From an uncultured Lachnospiraceae bacterium (lineage in GTDB: Bacteria; Bacillota; Clostridia; Lachnospirales; Lachnospiraceae): a stretch of DNA of 56,730 nucleotides. The DNA lies in contig CADATP010000006.1 of NCBI GenBank assembly GCA_902790935.1, positions 1 through 56,730 of the forward strand, given 5' to 3'. A model generated the notes under the pieces. That model did no database searches and was not told the DNA's origin. It was given only the letters and a program-made list of their open reading frames with translations. The stretch's first letter is position 1; each line of letters begins with the position of its first letter. Of the stretch, positions 42,174-50,315 are shown in pieces. A program made the translations under genes and the position numbers.

Positions 42174-42965
42174 TTAATCCTCGTCGGATCCGAAAGTAAC
42201 TCTGCTGTAATACTCCAGCATATTATTCCTCATAAAGGCAAGAGCTGCGGCGGTCGCGGCCTCTCTTATCTCATTTCTTTCGCCTGTAAAATGGGCTTCG
42301 GTAACAGCTACCTTTCCCTTTATGCAGCATCCGATGTACACAAGGCCCACAGGCTTATCCTCACTGGCGTCCGGACCCGCATTTCCGGTCACGCTGACAC
42401 AGATATCCGCTTTTGTTATGGCAGCAAGGCCCTTAGCCATATCTTTGGCCGTTTCGGCGCTAATAACTCCGTACTTGTCTATAACGGAGCGCCTTACTCC
42501 GAGGATTTTTCTCTTTGACTTGTTGGAGTATGTTATATATCCGTATTTATATACTTCGGATACTCCGGGAACGTTGATAAGTCTCGCGCTAAGCATTCCG
42601 CCGGTGCAGGACTCCGCACAGGATACAGTAAGATTGTTTGCGAGCAAAAGATCGACCACAGCCTGCTCAAGAGTAACGCTTTCTTCAGTAGAGTAGATGT
42701 AGTTTCCAAAGATTTCCTTAAGCTGTCCGACAACGGGCTTTATGATCTTTCTTGCTGATTTTTTGTCCTCTGCGGCTGTCGAAACACGTATATGCACCTC
42801 TCCCACTATTGAAGAGATGTCAACCTGCGCTTTTTCGGGGACCTCTACATCGGTGATAAGGCCTCTTACCTTGTCTTCCCCGATTCCGCAGATTTTAACG
42901 CATCTTGAAAAGATTGTTTCTTTTCCGTTTTCAGATGTGGTTTCCTTGATTTTATCCAGTTTCAT
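42174..42965 (-). CDS. cinA: CinA-family protein lacking the N-terminal MoCF domain
   Basis: The C-terminal half (about 100-255) is the CinA nicotinamide-nucleotide amidase domain, with SCAESCTGGMLSARLINVPG, YGYITYSNKSKR, VISAETAKDMAKG and SVTGNAGPDASEDKPVGLVY, which hydrolyses NMN to nicotinate mononucleotide. Residues about 20-95 match the CinA middle domain (KICGIGEDKVRGLI, GEVHIRVST). The N-terminal MoCF/COG1058 domain of about 150 residues present in full CinA (about 410 aa) is absent; the protein is 263 aa and a normal start with ribosome site is present. It keeps the usual pgsA-cinA-recA order. Confidence 0.9.
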   Translation of the reverse strand: MKLDKIKETTSENGKETIFSRCVKICGIGEDKVRGLITDVEVPEKAQVDISSIVGEVHIRVSTAAEDKKSARKIIKPVVGQLKEIFGNYIYSTEESVTLEQAVVDLLLANNLTVSCAESCTGGMLSARLINVPGVSEVYKYGYITYSNKSKRKILGVRRSVIDKYGVISAETAKDMAKGLAAITKADICVSVTGNAGPDASEDKPVGLVYIGCCIKGKVAVTEAHFTGERNEIREAATAAALAFMRNNMLEYYSRVTFGSDED

Positions 42966-42987
42966 ATTTTCTCCAATTTACCTTTTA

Positions 42988-43593
42988 TCAGCGGGTAAGA
43001 ACTTTATGATTCTTGTAGATATAATCCACAAGAGAGATCACTGTAAGGATCAGCGCCAGGTACATAACTATCGTCAAAAGAATTCCGTAAAAAGGAATAT
43101 AGGGGCTAAGATCCAGAATCGCCATGATAACAAGTGTCATTTGAAGCGTAGTCTTCCACTTTCCCCAATAGCTGGCAGCTATTACGATACCTGCATCCGA
43201 AGCCACAAGTCTGAAGCCGCTGATTATAAATTCGCGCGCTATTATAACTATGACGATCCATGCAGGTACTCTCCCCATTTCCACAAGGCAGATGAGTCCG
43301 GAGCAAACAAGGACCTTATCCGCAAGGGGATCCATAAACTTTCCGAAATTGGTGACAAGATTGTATTTTCTCGCTATCTTTCCGTCAAAAAGGTCAGTAA
43401 GGCTCGCGAGAATAAAGATAGCATCAGCAACTATGCAAGCGGTGAAAAAATTGTCCTCGCCATACCAGCCGTGGGTTGCCCCCAAGAGAGCAAGTACAAA
43501 AGGGATGATGAGTATCATCCTGACCGTAGTCATAATATTAGGCACATTCCAGATTTTAGTCTTAGTCTCGCCCTTTTCCTCTGAATTACCCAT
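42988..43593 (-). CDS. pgsA: CDP-diacylglycerol-glycerol-3-phosphate 3-phosphatidyltransferase
   Basis: PgsA makes phosphatidylglycerol phosphate in the membrane. The protein (201 aa) carries the CDP-alcohol phosphatidyltransferase motif DG-(x)2-AR-(x)8-G-(x)3-D-(x)3-D, seen as DLFDGKIARKYNLVTNFGKF then MDPLADK (about 67-95), and about five membrane helices. The ATG at 43593 has GGAG 9 bases upstream and overlaps the rimO end by 8 bases. Confidence 0.95.
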   Translation of the reverse strand: MGNSEEKGETKTKIWNVPNIMTTVRMILIIPFVLALLGATHGWYGEDNFFTACIVADAIFILASLTDLFDGKIARKYNLVTNFGKFMDPLADKVLVCSGLICLVEMGRVPAWIVIVIIAREFIISGFRLVASDAGIVIAASYWGKWKTTLQMTLVIMAILDLSPYIPFYGILLTIVMYLALILTVISLVDYIYKNHKVLTR

Positions 43594-44914
43594 TATAAAT
43601 TTCTCCAATCAGATCATAATCATTAGTATCCGTAACAATAACTTTTACAAAGTCTCCGGTCATCAGATTAGCTGTCGTATTTAAAAACAGATATCCGTCT
43701 ACTCCCGGCGCGTCGCGATAGGTTCTAGTAACGTACGTATCTTCGTCGGCTACCTTTCCCTCTACCATAACGGTAAGAATTGTTCCCGGCATAGAATCGT
43801 TTCTTTCGAAGACTATCTCCTGCTGCAGCTCCATAAGCTCATCGCGCCTGAATTTCTTAACTTCCTCATCTATCTGATTCTTCATTTCACCCGCTACGGT
43901 ATCCTCCTCACGGGAGTATGGAAATACACCGAGTCTGTCAAATTCCATATCATTAACGAATCTGTAAAGCTCTTCGAAATCCTCCTGTGTCTCTCCGGGG
44001 AATCCGGAAATCAGGGTTGTTCTAAGAGCTATGTCAGGAATTCGATCCCTTAGCTTTTCTATCATATCACGAAGCTGCTTTTGGTTTGTCCATCTGCCCA
44101 TCCGGCGCAAAATATCGTCCGAAGCGTGCTGAATGGGAATATCGAGATAATGGCAGATCTTCTTTTCGGAAGCTATCGTATCTATAAGCTCGTCCGTAAT
44201 CTCTTCGGGGTAGCAATAAAGAATCCTGATCCAGTAAAGTCCCGATATCTTACAAAGCCTTCTTAAAAGCTCCGGAAGAGACTTCTTTCCGTAGAGGTCT
44301 TTTCCGTAAAGGGTTGTCTCCTGTGCAACAAGGATTAGTTCCTTAACTCCGTCCTGCGCAAGCTTTTCCGCTTCCGAAACAAGATCCTCCATCGGAACGG
44401 AACGATATCCTCCGCGGACCTTTGGTATGATGCAGTAGGTGCAGTTTTTGTCGCAGCCTTCAGCTATCTTAAGGTATGCAAAATGCCCACCGGTAGTAAG
44501 AACTCTCTTTGAGCGTATCGAAGGATCGCTTGATAGTGGCCTGAATGAGTTGGCAGGTGTGCCTTTAAGTACCTTATCAAGGGTATCAGCGATATCCGGA
44601 ACAGACATTGTTCCTATAAGAGCATCAACCTCGGGAATCTCTTTTTGTATTTCATCTTTGTATCTTTCGGATAAGCATCCGGAGGCGATAAGTGCCTTTA
44701 TCTTTCCGCTTTTACGCAGCTCGCCCATCTCAAGAAGAGTATTTATGCTCTCCTCTTTTGCATCGCCTATAAAGCAACAGGTATTTACTATGACAGCCTC
44801 AGCCTCAGCTTCGTCGTCTGTAAATTCGTAGCCTCTTTCAGATAAAAGACCTATCATCTTCTCCGTATCCACAAGGTTTTTGTCGCATCCGAGAGAAATA
44901 ATAAGTATCTTCAT
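43586..44914 (-). CDS. rimO: ribosomal protein S12 methylthiotransferase
   Basis: RimO is a radical SAM methylthiotransferase that modifies the conserved Asp of ribosomal protein S12. The protein (442 aa) has the N-terminal UPF0004 domain (SLGCDKNLVDTEKMIG; cysteines also in NTCCFIGDAKEES), the radical SAM motif CDKNCTYCIIPKVRG (CX3CX2C, about 152-166) and a C-terminal TRAM domain (about 375-440). The start is the ATG at 44914; no clear Shine-Dalgarno is visible. The gene starts a run with pgsA and cinA after the rpoZ terminator. Confidence 0.95.
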   Translation of the reverse strand: MKILIISLGCDKNLVDTEKMIGLLSERGYEFTDDEAEAEAVIVNTCCFIGDAKEESINTLLEMGELRKSGKIKALIASGCLSERYKDEIQKEIPEVDALIGTMSVPDIADTLDKVLKGTPANSFRPLSSDPSIRSKRVLTTGGHFAYLKIAEGCDKNCTYCIIPKVRGGYRSVPMEDLVSEAEKLAQDGVKELILVAQETTLYGKDLYGKKSLPELLRRLCKISGLYWIRILYCYPEEITDELIDTIASEKKICHYLDIPIQHASDDILRRMGRWTNQKQLRDMIEKLRDRIPDIALRTTLISGFPGETQEDFEELYRFVNDMEFDRLGVFPYSREEDTVAGEMKNQIDEEVKKFRRDELMELQQEIVFERNDSMPGTILTVMVEGKVADEDTYVTRTYRDAPGVDGYLFLNTTANLMTGDFVKVIVTDTNDYDLIGEIYNG

Positions 44915-44930
44915 ATAAATTTCTATAAGC

Positions 44931-44971
44931 AAAAATACAGCCGAAATGCGGTTTGTCTCCCCATTTCGGCT
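44931..44971 (-). terminator. intrinsic terminator after rpoZ
   Basis: AGCCGAAATG (44939-44948) and CATTTCGGCT (44962-44971) form 10-bp arms, followed on the minus strand by GTATTTTTGC. It separates the glgA-yicC-gmk-rpoZ run from rimO. Confidence 0.85.
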
Positions 44972-44989
44972 CCCTTTTTCTGTACCGGA

Positions 44990-45226
44990 TTAATCTTCAA
45001 TATTAGGAAGGATCTTTACTTTTCCGTCGTAAATCTCCTTAACCGCAATAGAAAGGGGCTTTTCGTCCTCCTGACCTGCGAGCTGGGGATCTCCGCTTAC
45101 AAGCTGTCTTGCGCGCTTTGCGGAAGCCATAACGATGGAATAACGGCTGCTTACTACAGGCTCTTCGTCCTCAGCAACATCCTTATTAACAACATTCATA
45201 AGATCAACATAAGAAGGGTGTAACAT
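44990..45226 (-). CDS. rpoZ: RNA polymerase omega subunit
   Basis: Omega assists assembly of RNA polymerase. The small protein (78 aa) has SSRYSIVMASAKRARQLVSG (about 26-45), the core omega helix, and a KPLSIAVKEIYDGKV tail. It follows gmk by 16 bases, the standard Firmicutes gmk-rpoZ pair, and precedes a terminator. Confidence 0.93.
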   Translation of the reverse strand: MLHPSYVDLMNVVNKDVAEDEEPVVSSRYSIVMASAKRARQLVSGDPQLAGQEDEKPLSIAVKEIYDGKVKILPNIED

Positions 45227-45242
45227 TTTATCATCTCCTTTA

Positions 45243-45869
45243 TTATTTGTCGTACACTTTAAGCTGCTCTTTCATCTCTTCGATAAAAGATTTCATCCTA
45301 AGGGGCTGGCGCCTTGCCAGGTCTATTATGCGATGAACCTCATCAACACATTCCTCAAGGTCGTCATTAACAACTATATAATCGTAGGTATCCATTCCGT
45401 CAGATTCTTCGAAGGCCCTCTTAAGCCTCTTTGCAATTACATCATCCGTCTCGGTACCGCGGCCCTTAAGTCTCCTTTCGAGCTCGGTAGCACTGGGCGG
45501 TGTGATAAAGATAAGAAGGCTCTCGGGGAATGCCTTTTTTATATTGGTTGCTCCCTGAATCTCTATCTCGAGTATAACATTTTTTCCGGCATTAAGCTGT
45601 TCCTCCACAAAGGCTTTGGGGGTACCGTAATAATTGCCGCAATATTCAGCATACTCAAGAAGTCCGTTTTCTGCAATAGTTTTTTCAAATTTTTCTCTTG
45701 TAACAAAGAAATATGTCTCACCTTCCACATCGGTAGGACGCGGTTTTCTCGACGTCATAGATATGGAGAGGGCATATTCATCGTATTTCTCGCGAAGACG
45801 GTTTACAACGGTGCCCTTTCCGGCCCCGGAAAAGCCGGATATCACAAGTAAAATACCCTTTTTATCCAT
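45243..45869 (-). CDS. gmk: guanylate kinase
   Basis: Gmk phosphorylates GMP to GDP. The protein (208 aa) has the P-loop GFSGAGKGTV (about 12-21), the GMP-binding region SISMTSRKPRPTDVEGETYFF (in pieces SISMTSRKPRPT, EGETYFF, about 36-55) and GTPKAFVEEQL. It lies 15 bases after yicC and 16 bases before rpoZ, the conserved Firmicutes order. Confidence 0.97.
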   Translation of the reverse strand: MDKKGILLVISGFSGAGKGTVVNRLREKYDEYALSISMTSRKPRPTDVEGETYFFVTREKFEKTIAENGLLEYAEYCGNYYGTPKAFVEEQLNAGKNVILEIEIQGATNIKKAFPESLLIFITPPSATELERRLKGRGTETDDVIAKRLKRAFEESDGMDTYDYIVVNDDLEECVDEVHRIIDLARRQPLRMKSFIEEMKEQLKVYDK

Positions 45870-45883
45870 AAAAAGTCCTCACA

Positions 45884-46762
45884 TTATTCAATATTCTGTA
45901 TCTGTTCACGTACCTTTTCAATCTCGGTCTTAAGCTCGATGCCGCAATTGGCGATCTCTAAATCGGTAGACTTTGAAAGAATGGTATTTGCTTCTCTGTT
46001 AAGCTCCTGTGCAAGGAAATCAAGCTTACGGCCGATATTCTCGCCACCGCCGAGCTCTTTCTTTACCGTATCGATATGGCTCTTTAGTCTGACGATCTCT
46101 TCGTCAACACAGATCTTGTCGGCAAAAACGGTAACCTCCGTAAGGAGTCTTCCCTCATCAACTGTATTATCTCCGAGGATCTCCCTTACTCTTGCATCGA
46201 TCTTTGATCTGTATTCCTCGATGATCTTAGGAGATCTCTCCTCGATAAAGGAAACAAGCTCAGCCATATGATCGAGCTTCCCGATAAGATCGTCTTTTAA
46301 ATGCTCACCTTCAGTGATACGTGTTTTGACAAAGGTATCGCAGGCTGCATCTATAACGCTCTGGAGATCCTTCCAAAGCTCCTCCTCGTCAACATCATTT
46401 TCTTCCATAACAAAGACATCGGGATACTTTGAAAGATTGGATACTCTGATATCGTTTTCAAGTCCGAACTCCTCGCTCATCTGCTTAAGATAGCCAAGAT
46501 ATTCGGCGGCAAGCTCTCTGTTGTACCTTACGGTCGATGTGGCCTCTCCGAGGTTTTCATAGGTAATAAATACATCAACCTTTCCTCTGGAGATATACTT
46601 TTTCAGCTCCTGTCTGATGGCAGAGTCGAAAAAGTTGAGTGCCTTGGGCATACGGATGTTTACATCCAGGTAGCGGTGGTTAACGCTTTTAAGTTCAACG
46701 GAAAACTTCCGGTCGTGAACTGTAATCTCGCTTCTTCCGAAGCCGGTCATGCTCTTAATCAT
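45884..46762 (-). CDS. yicC: YicC-family endoribonuclease
   Basis: YicC/YloC proteins are endoribonucleases implicated in small-RNA and mRNA turnover. The protein (292 aa) has the signature opening MIKSMTGFGRSEI, VELKSVNHRYLDVNIRMP (about 26-43) and the C-terminal DUF1732 domain ending GRKLDFLAQELNREANTILS and KTEIEKVREQIQN. It is upstream of gmk-rpoZ as in many Firmicutes, 21 bases downstream of glgA. Confidence 0.94.
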   Translation of the reverse strand: MIKSMTGFGRSEITVHDRKFSVELKSVNHRYLDVNIRMPKALNFFDSAIRQELKKYISRGKVDVFITYENLGEATSTVRYNRELAAEYLGYLKQMSEEFGLENDIRVSNLSKYPDVFVMEENDVDEEELWKDLQSVIDAACDTFVKTRITEGEHLKDDLIGKLDHMAELVSFIEERSPKIIEEYRSKIDARVREILGDNTVDEGRLLTEVTVFADKICVDEEIVRLKSHIDTVKKELGGGENIGRKLDFLAQELNREANTILSKSTDLEIANCGIELKTEIEKVREQIQNIE

Positions 46763-46782
46763 TTTAAACGTCCTTGTTTGAT

Positions 46783-48246
46783 TTATTTATCCGCATCGTA
46801 ATCCGGGCAAAGCCACATATACATTTCCTGGTACTTTTTAGCGGATACCTCCCAGGAAAAATCTACCGCCATAGCGCGGTCAACCATCTTGTTCCATTCA
46901 CGCTTTCGATCGTAGAAGATCCTCTCGGCGTATCTGATGGTGGAAAGCATTTCGTGTGCATTATAATTTATAAATCCGAAGCCCGTGCCTGTACTCTCAT
47001 ATTCATTGTAAGGCTCTACGGTATCCTTAAGTCCTCCGGTCTGGCGGACGATAGGGATCGTTCCGTAATGGAGCGCCATCAGCTGGCTGAGTCCGCAGGG
47101 CTCAAAAAGCGAAGGCATCAGGAAAGCATCGCAGGCCGCATATATCTTATGGGACAATGCGTCGGAATAGTAGATATTTGCTGAAACCTTGTTATTGTAT
47201 TTCCAGTCGAAATGCCTGAACATATTCTCGTAGCGCTCTTCGCCGGTTCCGAGAACAACAAGCTGAATATCATCCTGGCAAAGCTCATCCATGACATAAG
47301 CGATCAGGTCAAGTCCCTTCTGGTCAGTAAGTCTCGACACAATACCGATCATCATTTTCTTGTCATCGACCGTAAGACCGAGTTCTTCCTGAAGAGCATG
47401 CTTATTCTTAACCTTTTCCTTTCGGAAATTCACGGCGTTATATTTCTTAACGATATGCTTGTCAGTAGCGGGGTCGAAGTCCGTATAGTCGATTCCGTTT
47501 ACGATTCCCCTTAAGGAATTGGCTCTGGCTCTCAAAAGAGGATCAAGCCCCTCGCCGTAGAAAGGAGTCTTTATCTCTTCAGCATATGTATCAGAAACAG
47601 TTGTTATTGCATCTGCAAAAACGATGCCGCCCTTTAGAAGATTGGCGTCTTTGTAGGATTCAAGCTTATCCGGAGTAAAGTAATAATCCGGAAGACCTGT
47701 AATATTTTGAACCGTCTTAACATCCCATTTACCCTGGAACTTAAGGTTATGGATCGTAATAACGCTCTTCACCCCCCGGTAAAACTCGCTTCCCGCGAAT
47801 CTTTCCTTAAGATATACGGGGATGATACCGGTCTGCCAGTCATGGCAGTGGATAAGGTCAGGTCTGAAATCTATAACGGGAAGCGCGGAAAGGACAGCCT
47901 TGCAAAAATAGGTATATCTTTCTATTTCATATCTGGGATCATCATTGTATACCTTCGCGCCCGCCCAGTAAAACTCGTTGTCAATAAAGTAATAATGTAC
48001 TCCGTCCACTATGGCTTCGAAAATACCGACATAAATATTCTGCCAGTTGAAGTCCATATAGAAATTGGTCACGTACTTAAGCTTGTCTTTCATTTCCTGC
48101 TTCATGCAGGCGTACTTGGGAAGAAATACCCTCACATCAAAGTATTTTTTGTCAATGTATTTCGGCAGCGATCCAACAACGTCCGCCAATCCTCCGGTCT
48201 TGATAAAAGGAACACCTTCGGATGCGACAAAAAGAATTTTCTTCAT
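46783..48246 (-). CDS. glgA: glycogen synthase (ADP-glucose type)
   Basis: GlgA transfers glucose from ADP-glucose to glycogen. The protein (487 aa) has the GT5 N-terminal motif VPFIKTGGLADVVGSLPK (about 12-29), HCHDWQTGIIPVYLK (about 125-139), and the C-terminal GT-B motifs MPSLFEPCGLSQLMALHYGT (about 378-397) and VRQTGGLKDTV. The ATG at 48246 has GGAGG upstream. No other glycogen genes are in the window, and it is probably co-transcribed with yicC-gmk-rpoZ. A 9-bp inverted repeat (48264-48272 with 48309-48317) flanks its leader. Confidence 0.95.
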   Translation of the reverse strand: MKKILFVASEGVPFIKTGGLADVVGSLPKYIDKKYFDVRVFLPKYACMKQEMKDKLKYVTNFYMDFNWQNIYVGIFEAIVDGVHYYFIDNEFYWAGAKVYNDDPRYEIERYTYFCKAVLSALPVIDFRPDLIHCHDWQTGIIPVYLKERFAGSEFYRGVKSVITIHNLKFQGKWDVKTVQNITGLPDYYFTPDKLESYKDANLLKGGIVFADAITTVSDTYAEEIKTPFYGEGLDPLLRARANSLRGIVNGIDYTDFDPATDKHIVKKYNAVNFRKEKVKNKHALQEELGLTVDDKKMMIGIVSRLTDQKGLDLIAYVMDELCQDDIQLVVLGTGEERYENMFRHFDWKYNNKVSANIYYSDALSHKIYAACDAFLMPSLFEPCGLSQLMALHYGTIPIVRQTGGLKDTVEPYNEYESTGTGFGFINYNAHEMLSTIRYAERIFYDRKREWNKMVDRAMAVDFSWEVSAKKYQEMYMWLCPDYDADK

Positions 48247-48403
48247 CAGAATCCTCCAAATATATATGCTATCCCCTGTGCGAATACGTCTCGGCACACA
48301 TAACTATAATAGCATATTTCCTCAAATAATAATAGCGGATTATTTCTATTCGTGTTAGACTTTATGAGTGTAGATTTTACGTTTAATAGGGAAAGTTTAG
48401 AAA

Positions 48404-50110
48404 ATGAACAATGAATCTGTCAGCTCTAAGACAAAAAGCGGAGCTTTGAACAATTTTATAACCCAGGCCGGTATACTTGCGGCCGCCGGGTTCATCAGCC
48501 GTATAATCGGTCTTCTATACACCAGTCCTCTCTCGGCTATAATCGGAGATCTCGGACTTGGATATTACTCCTCAGCCTACAATTACTATACTATAATCCT
48601 CCTGGTCTCCTCCTACAGTATCCCCTCGGCCATCTCAAAGGTAATGGCGGGAAAGCTGGGAGCCGGAGAATATAAAAACGCCCACAGACTATTTATAGGT
48701 TCACTGATATATGTCCTTGTGATCGGCGGTATCGCCAGCGCTTTTTTGTATTTCGGAGCAGGTCTTTTCGTAGAGCCCGACGCGATACCCGTTCTTCGCA
48801 CATTTGCTCCCACAATCTTTATTTACGGCATTTTGGGAGTCCTCAGAGGATACTTCCAGGCCCATAAAAATATGGTGCCGACCTCCGTATCTCAGATTTT
48901 GGAGCAGATTGCCAACGCCATAGTAAGCGTCGGTGCCGCATACCTTCTTATCAGATATGCGCAGACTCATTCCGTCTTCGGACTGTCTCCCATCTCAGCC
49001 ATATCCTCTAAAGTCGGCAAGGAAATAGCCGAAGCCGTAAGCGGTGCAATAGGAAGTGCCTTAGGTACAGGCAGTGGCGTTGTCATCGCCCTTATATTTA
49101 TGTTTTTTGCATATATGAAAGTCCGTCCGGGATTTAAAAAGATGATACAGTCAGATACCCATAAAGACGTGGACAGCGCAGGCTCTATCATCAAAATGAT
49201 CACGCTTATCGTAACACCTTTTATTTTATCAACGGCAATGAGCAATCTTGCCTCGACAGTAAACAACAAGCTCTTTACCTCTTTCTATCCGGCTATAAGG
49301 AATCTTAATCTGGTTGAGGTAACAAGTCACTGGGGAATCTTTTCGGGTAAATCTATGAAGATTTCCAATATTCCGATAGCCTTTGCCTCGGCAATGGCAG
49401 CGGCTATGATACCGCAGATCGCCCAGCTTATAGCTTCAAATAAGACCGAGGAATCAAAAGGAAAGATAGCTCTCGCAGTCAAGGCGACAATGCTGATATC
49501 CATCCCCTGTGCGGTAGGACTCTTTGTCTTGGCGGCGCCCGTAACTCTCCTTCTCTACCCCAATACGCTGCCTAACATCGATCTCGCAAGGCACTCATTA
49601 ATGGCCCTGTCTCTTTCGGTCATCTTTTACGCCTTAAGTACATTAAACAGTTCCGTTCTCCAGGGACTCGGAAAAGTTGTCACGCCTATCATAAACGCAG
49701 GTGTCGCTTTAGTAATCCAAACAGGAGTCGGAGCGGCGCTGCTTTTCCTCACAGATCTGGATGTTTTCTCAATAGCGATATCCAGCACCCTTTACTCAGC
49801 CGTTATCGCAATCCTTAACCAGCTTGCCGTAAGACGCCATACAGGCTACAAACAGGAAATGCTCCGCACTTTCCTCCTTCCCTTTGCAGCTTCGGGTATT
49901 ATGGGAGCAGCCTCCTACGGAGTATACAGATTGATCCTGCACTTTACCTCCTCACCGAGGATTTCCGTAATCCCGGCTATTATAGCAGCAGTCCCTGTTT
50001 ACTTTGTAGCCCTTCTTCTTGTAAGAGCTGTAACTGCCGAGGAGCTTAAAGCATTCCCCAAAGGAGCCACTCTCGTAAGGATTGCAAGGAAACTCCACCT
50101 GTTAACATAA
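48404..50110 (+). CDS. SpoVB/MurJ-like polysaccharide flippase
   Basis: A polytopic membrane protein (568 aa, about 14 helices) of the MOP/MVF flippase superfamily. It starts with ITQAGILAAAGFISRIIGLL and YTSPLSAIIGDLGLGYYS, the opening typical of the SpoVB group, and includes ILRGYFQAHKNMVPTSVSQI-type sequence at about 146-165 (VLRGYFQAHKNMVPTSVSQI). It probably flips a lipid-linked cell-wall or glycan precursor. It is divergent from glgA and ends near a strong terminator. Whether it substitutes for MurJ or serves another glycan is not decidable here. Confidence 0.87.
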   Translation: MNNESVSSKTKSGALNNFITQAGILAAAGFISRIIGLLYTSPLSAIIGDLGLGYYSSAYNYYTIILLVSSYSIPSAISKVMAGKLGAGEYKNAHRLFIGSLIYVLVIGGIASAFLYFGAGLFVEPDAIPVLRTFAPTIFIYGILGVLRGYFQAHKNMVPTSVSQILEQIANAIVSVGAAYLLIRYAQTHSVFGLSPISAISSKVGKEIAEAVSGAIGSALGTGSGVVIALIFMFFAYMKVRPGFKKMIQSDTHKDVDSAGSIIKMITLIVTPFILSTAMSNLASTVNNKLFTSFYPAIRNLNLVEVTSHWGIFSGKSMKISNIPIAFASAMAAAMIPQIAQLIASNKTEESKGKIALAVKATMLISIPCAVGLFVLAAPVTLLLYPNTLPNIDLARHSLMALSLSVIFYALSTLNSSVLQGLGKVVTPIINAGVALVIQTGVGAALLFLTDLDVFSIAISSTLYSAVIAILNQLAVRRHTGYKQEMLRTFLLPFAASGIMGAASYGVYRLILHFTSSPRISVIPAIIAAVPVYFVALLLVRAVTAEELKAFPKGATLVRIARKLHLLT

Positions 50111-50216
50111 GCCGGATTTCATTAAGTTATGTGTCCATGGCAAATTGCCGCTTAGGGCCTTATGTTAACCGATATGACGACGTCGTCGCTTTTAGATAAA
50201 TAACATAGATGTCACA

Positions 50217-50251
50217 AAAAGCCGCCTGTTGATCATTGCAGGCGGCTTTTC
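50217..50251. terminator. bidirectional intrinsic terminator
   Basis: AAAAGCCGCCTG and CAGGCGGCTTTT arms around 10 bases lie between the convergent flippase and rqcH genes. A 12-bp palindrome GACGACGTCGTC (50176-50187) lies just before it. Confidence 0.88.
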
Positions 50252-50315
50252 TGACACTTGATTCATTTTTGTCAAATCGAAAAAATGTTTTTCCCGGGTT
50301 CTTCGGACAATTTCT

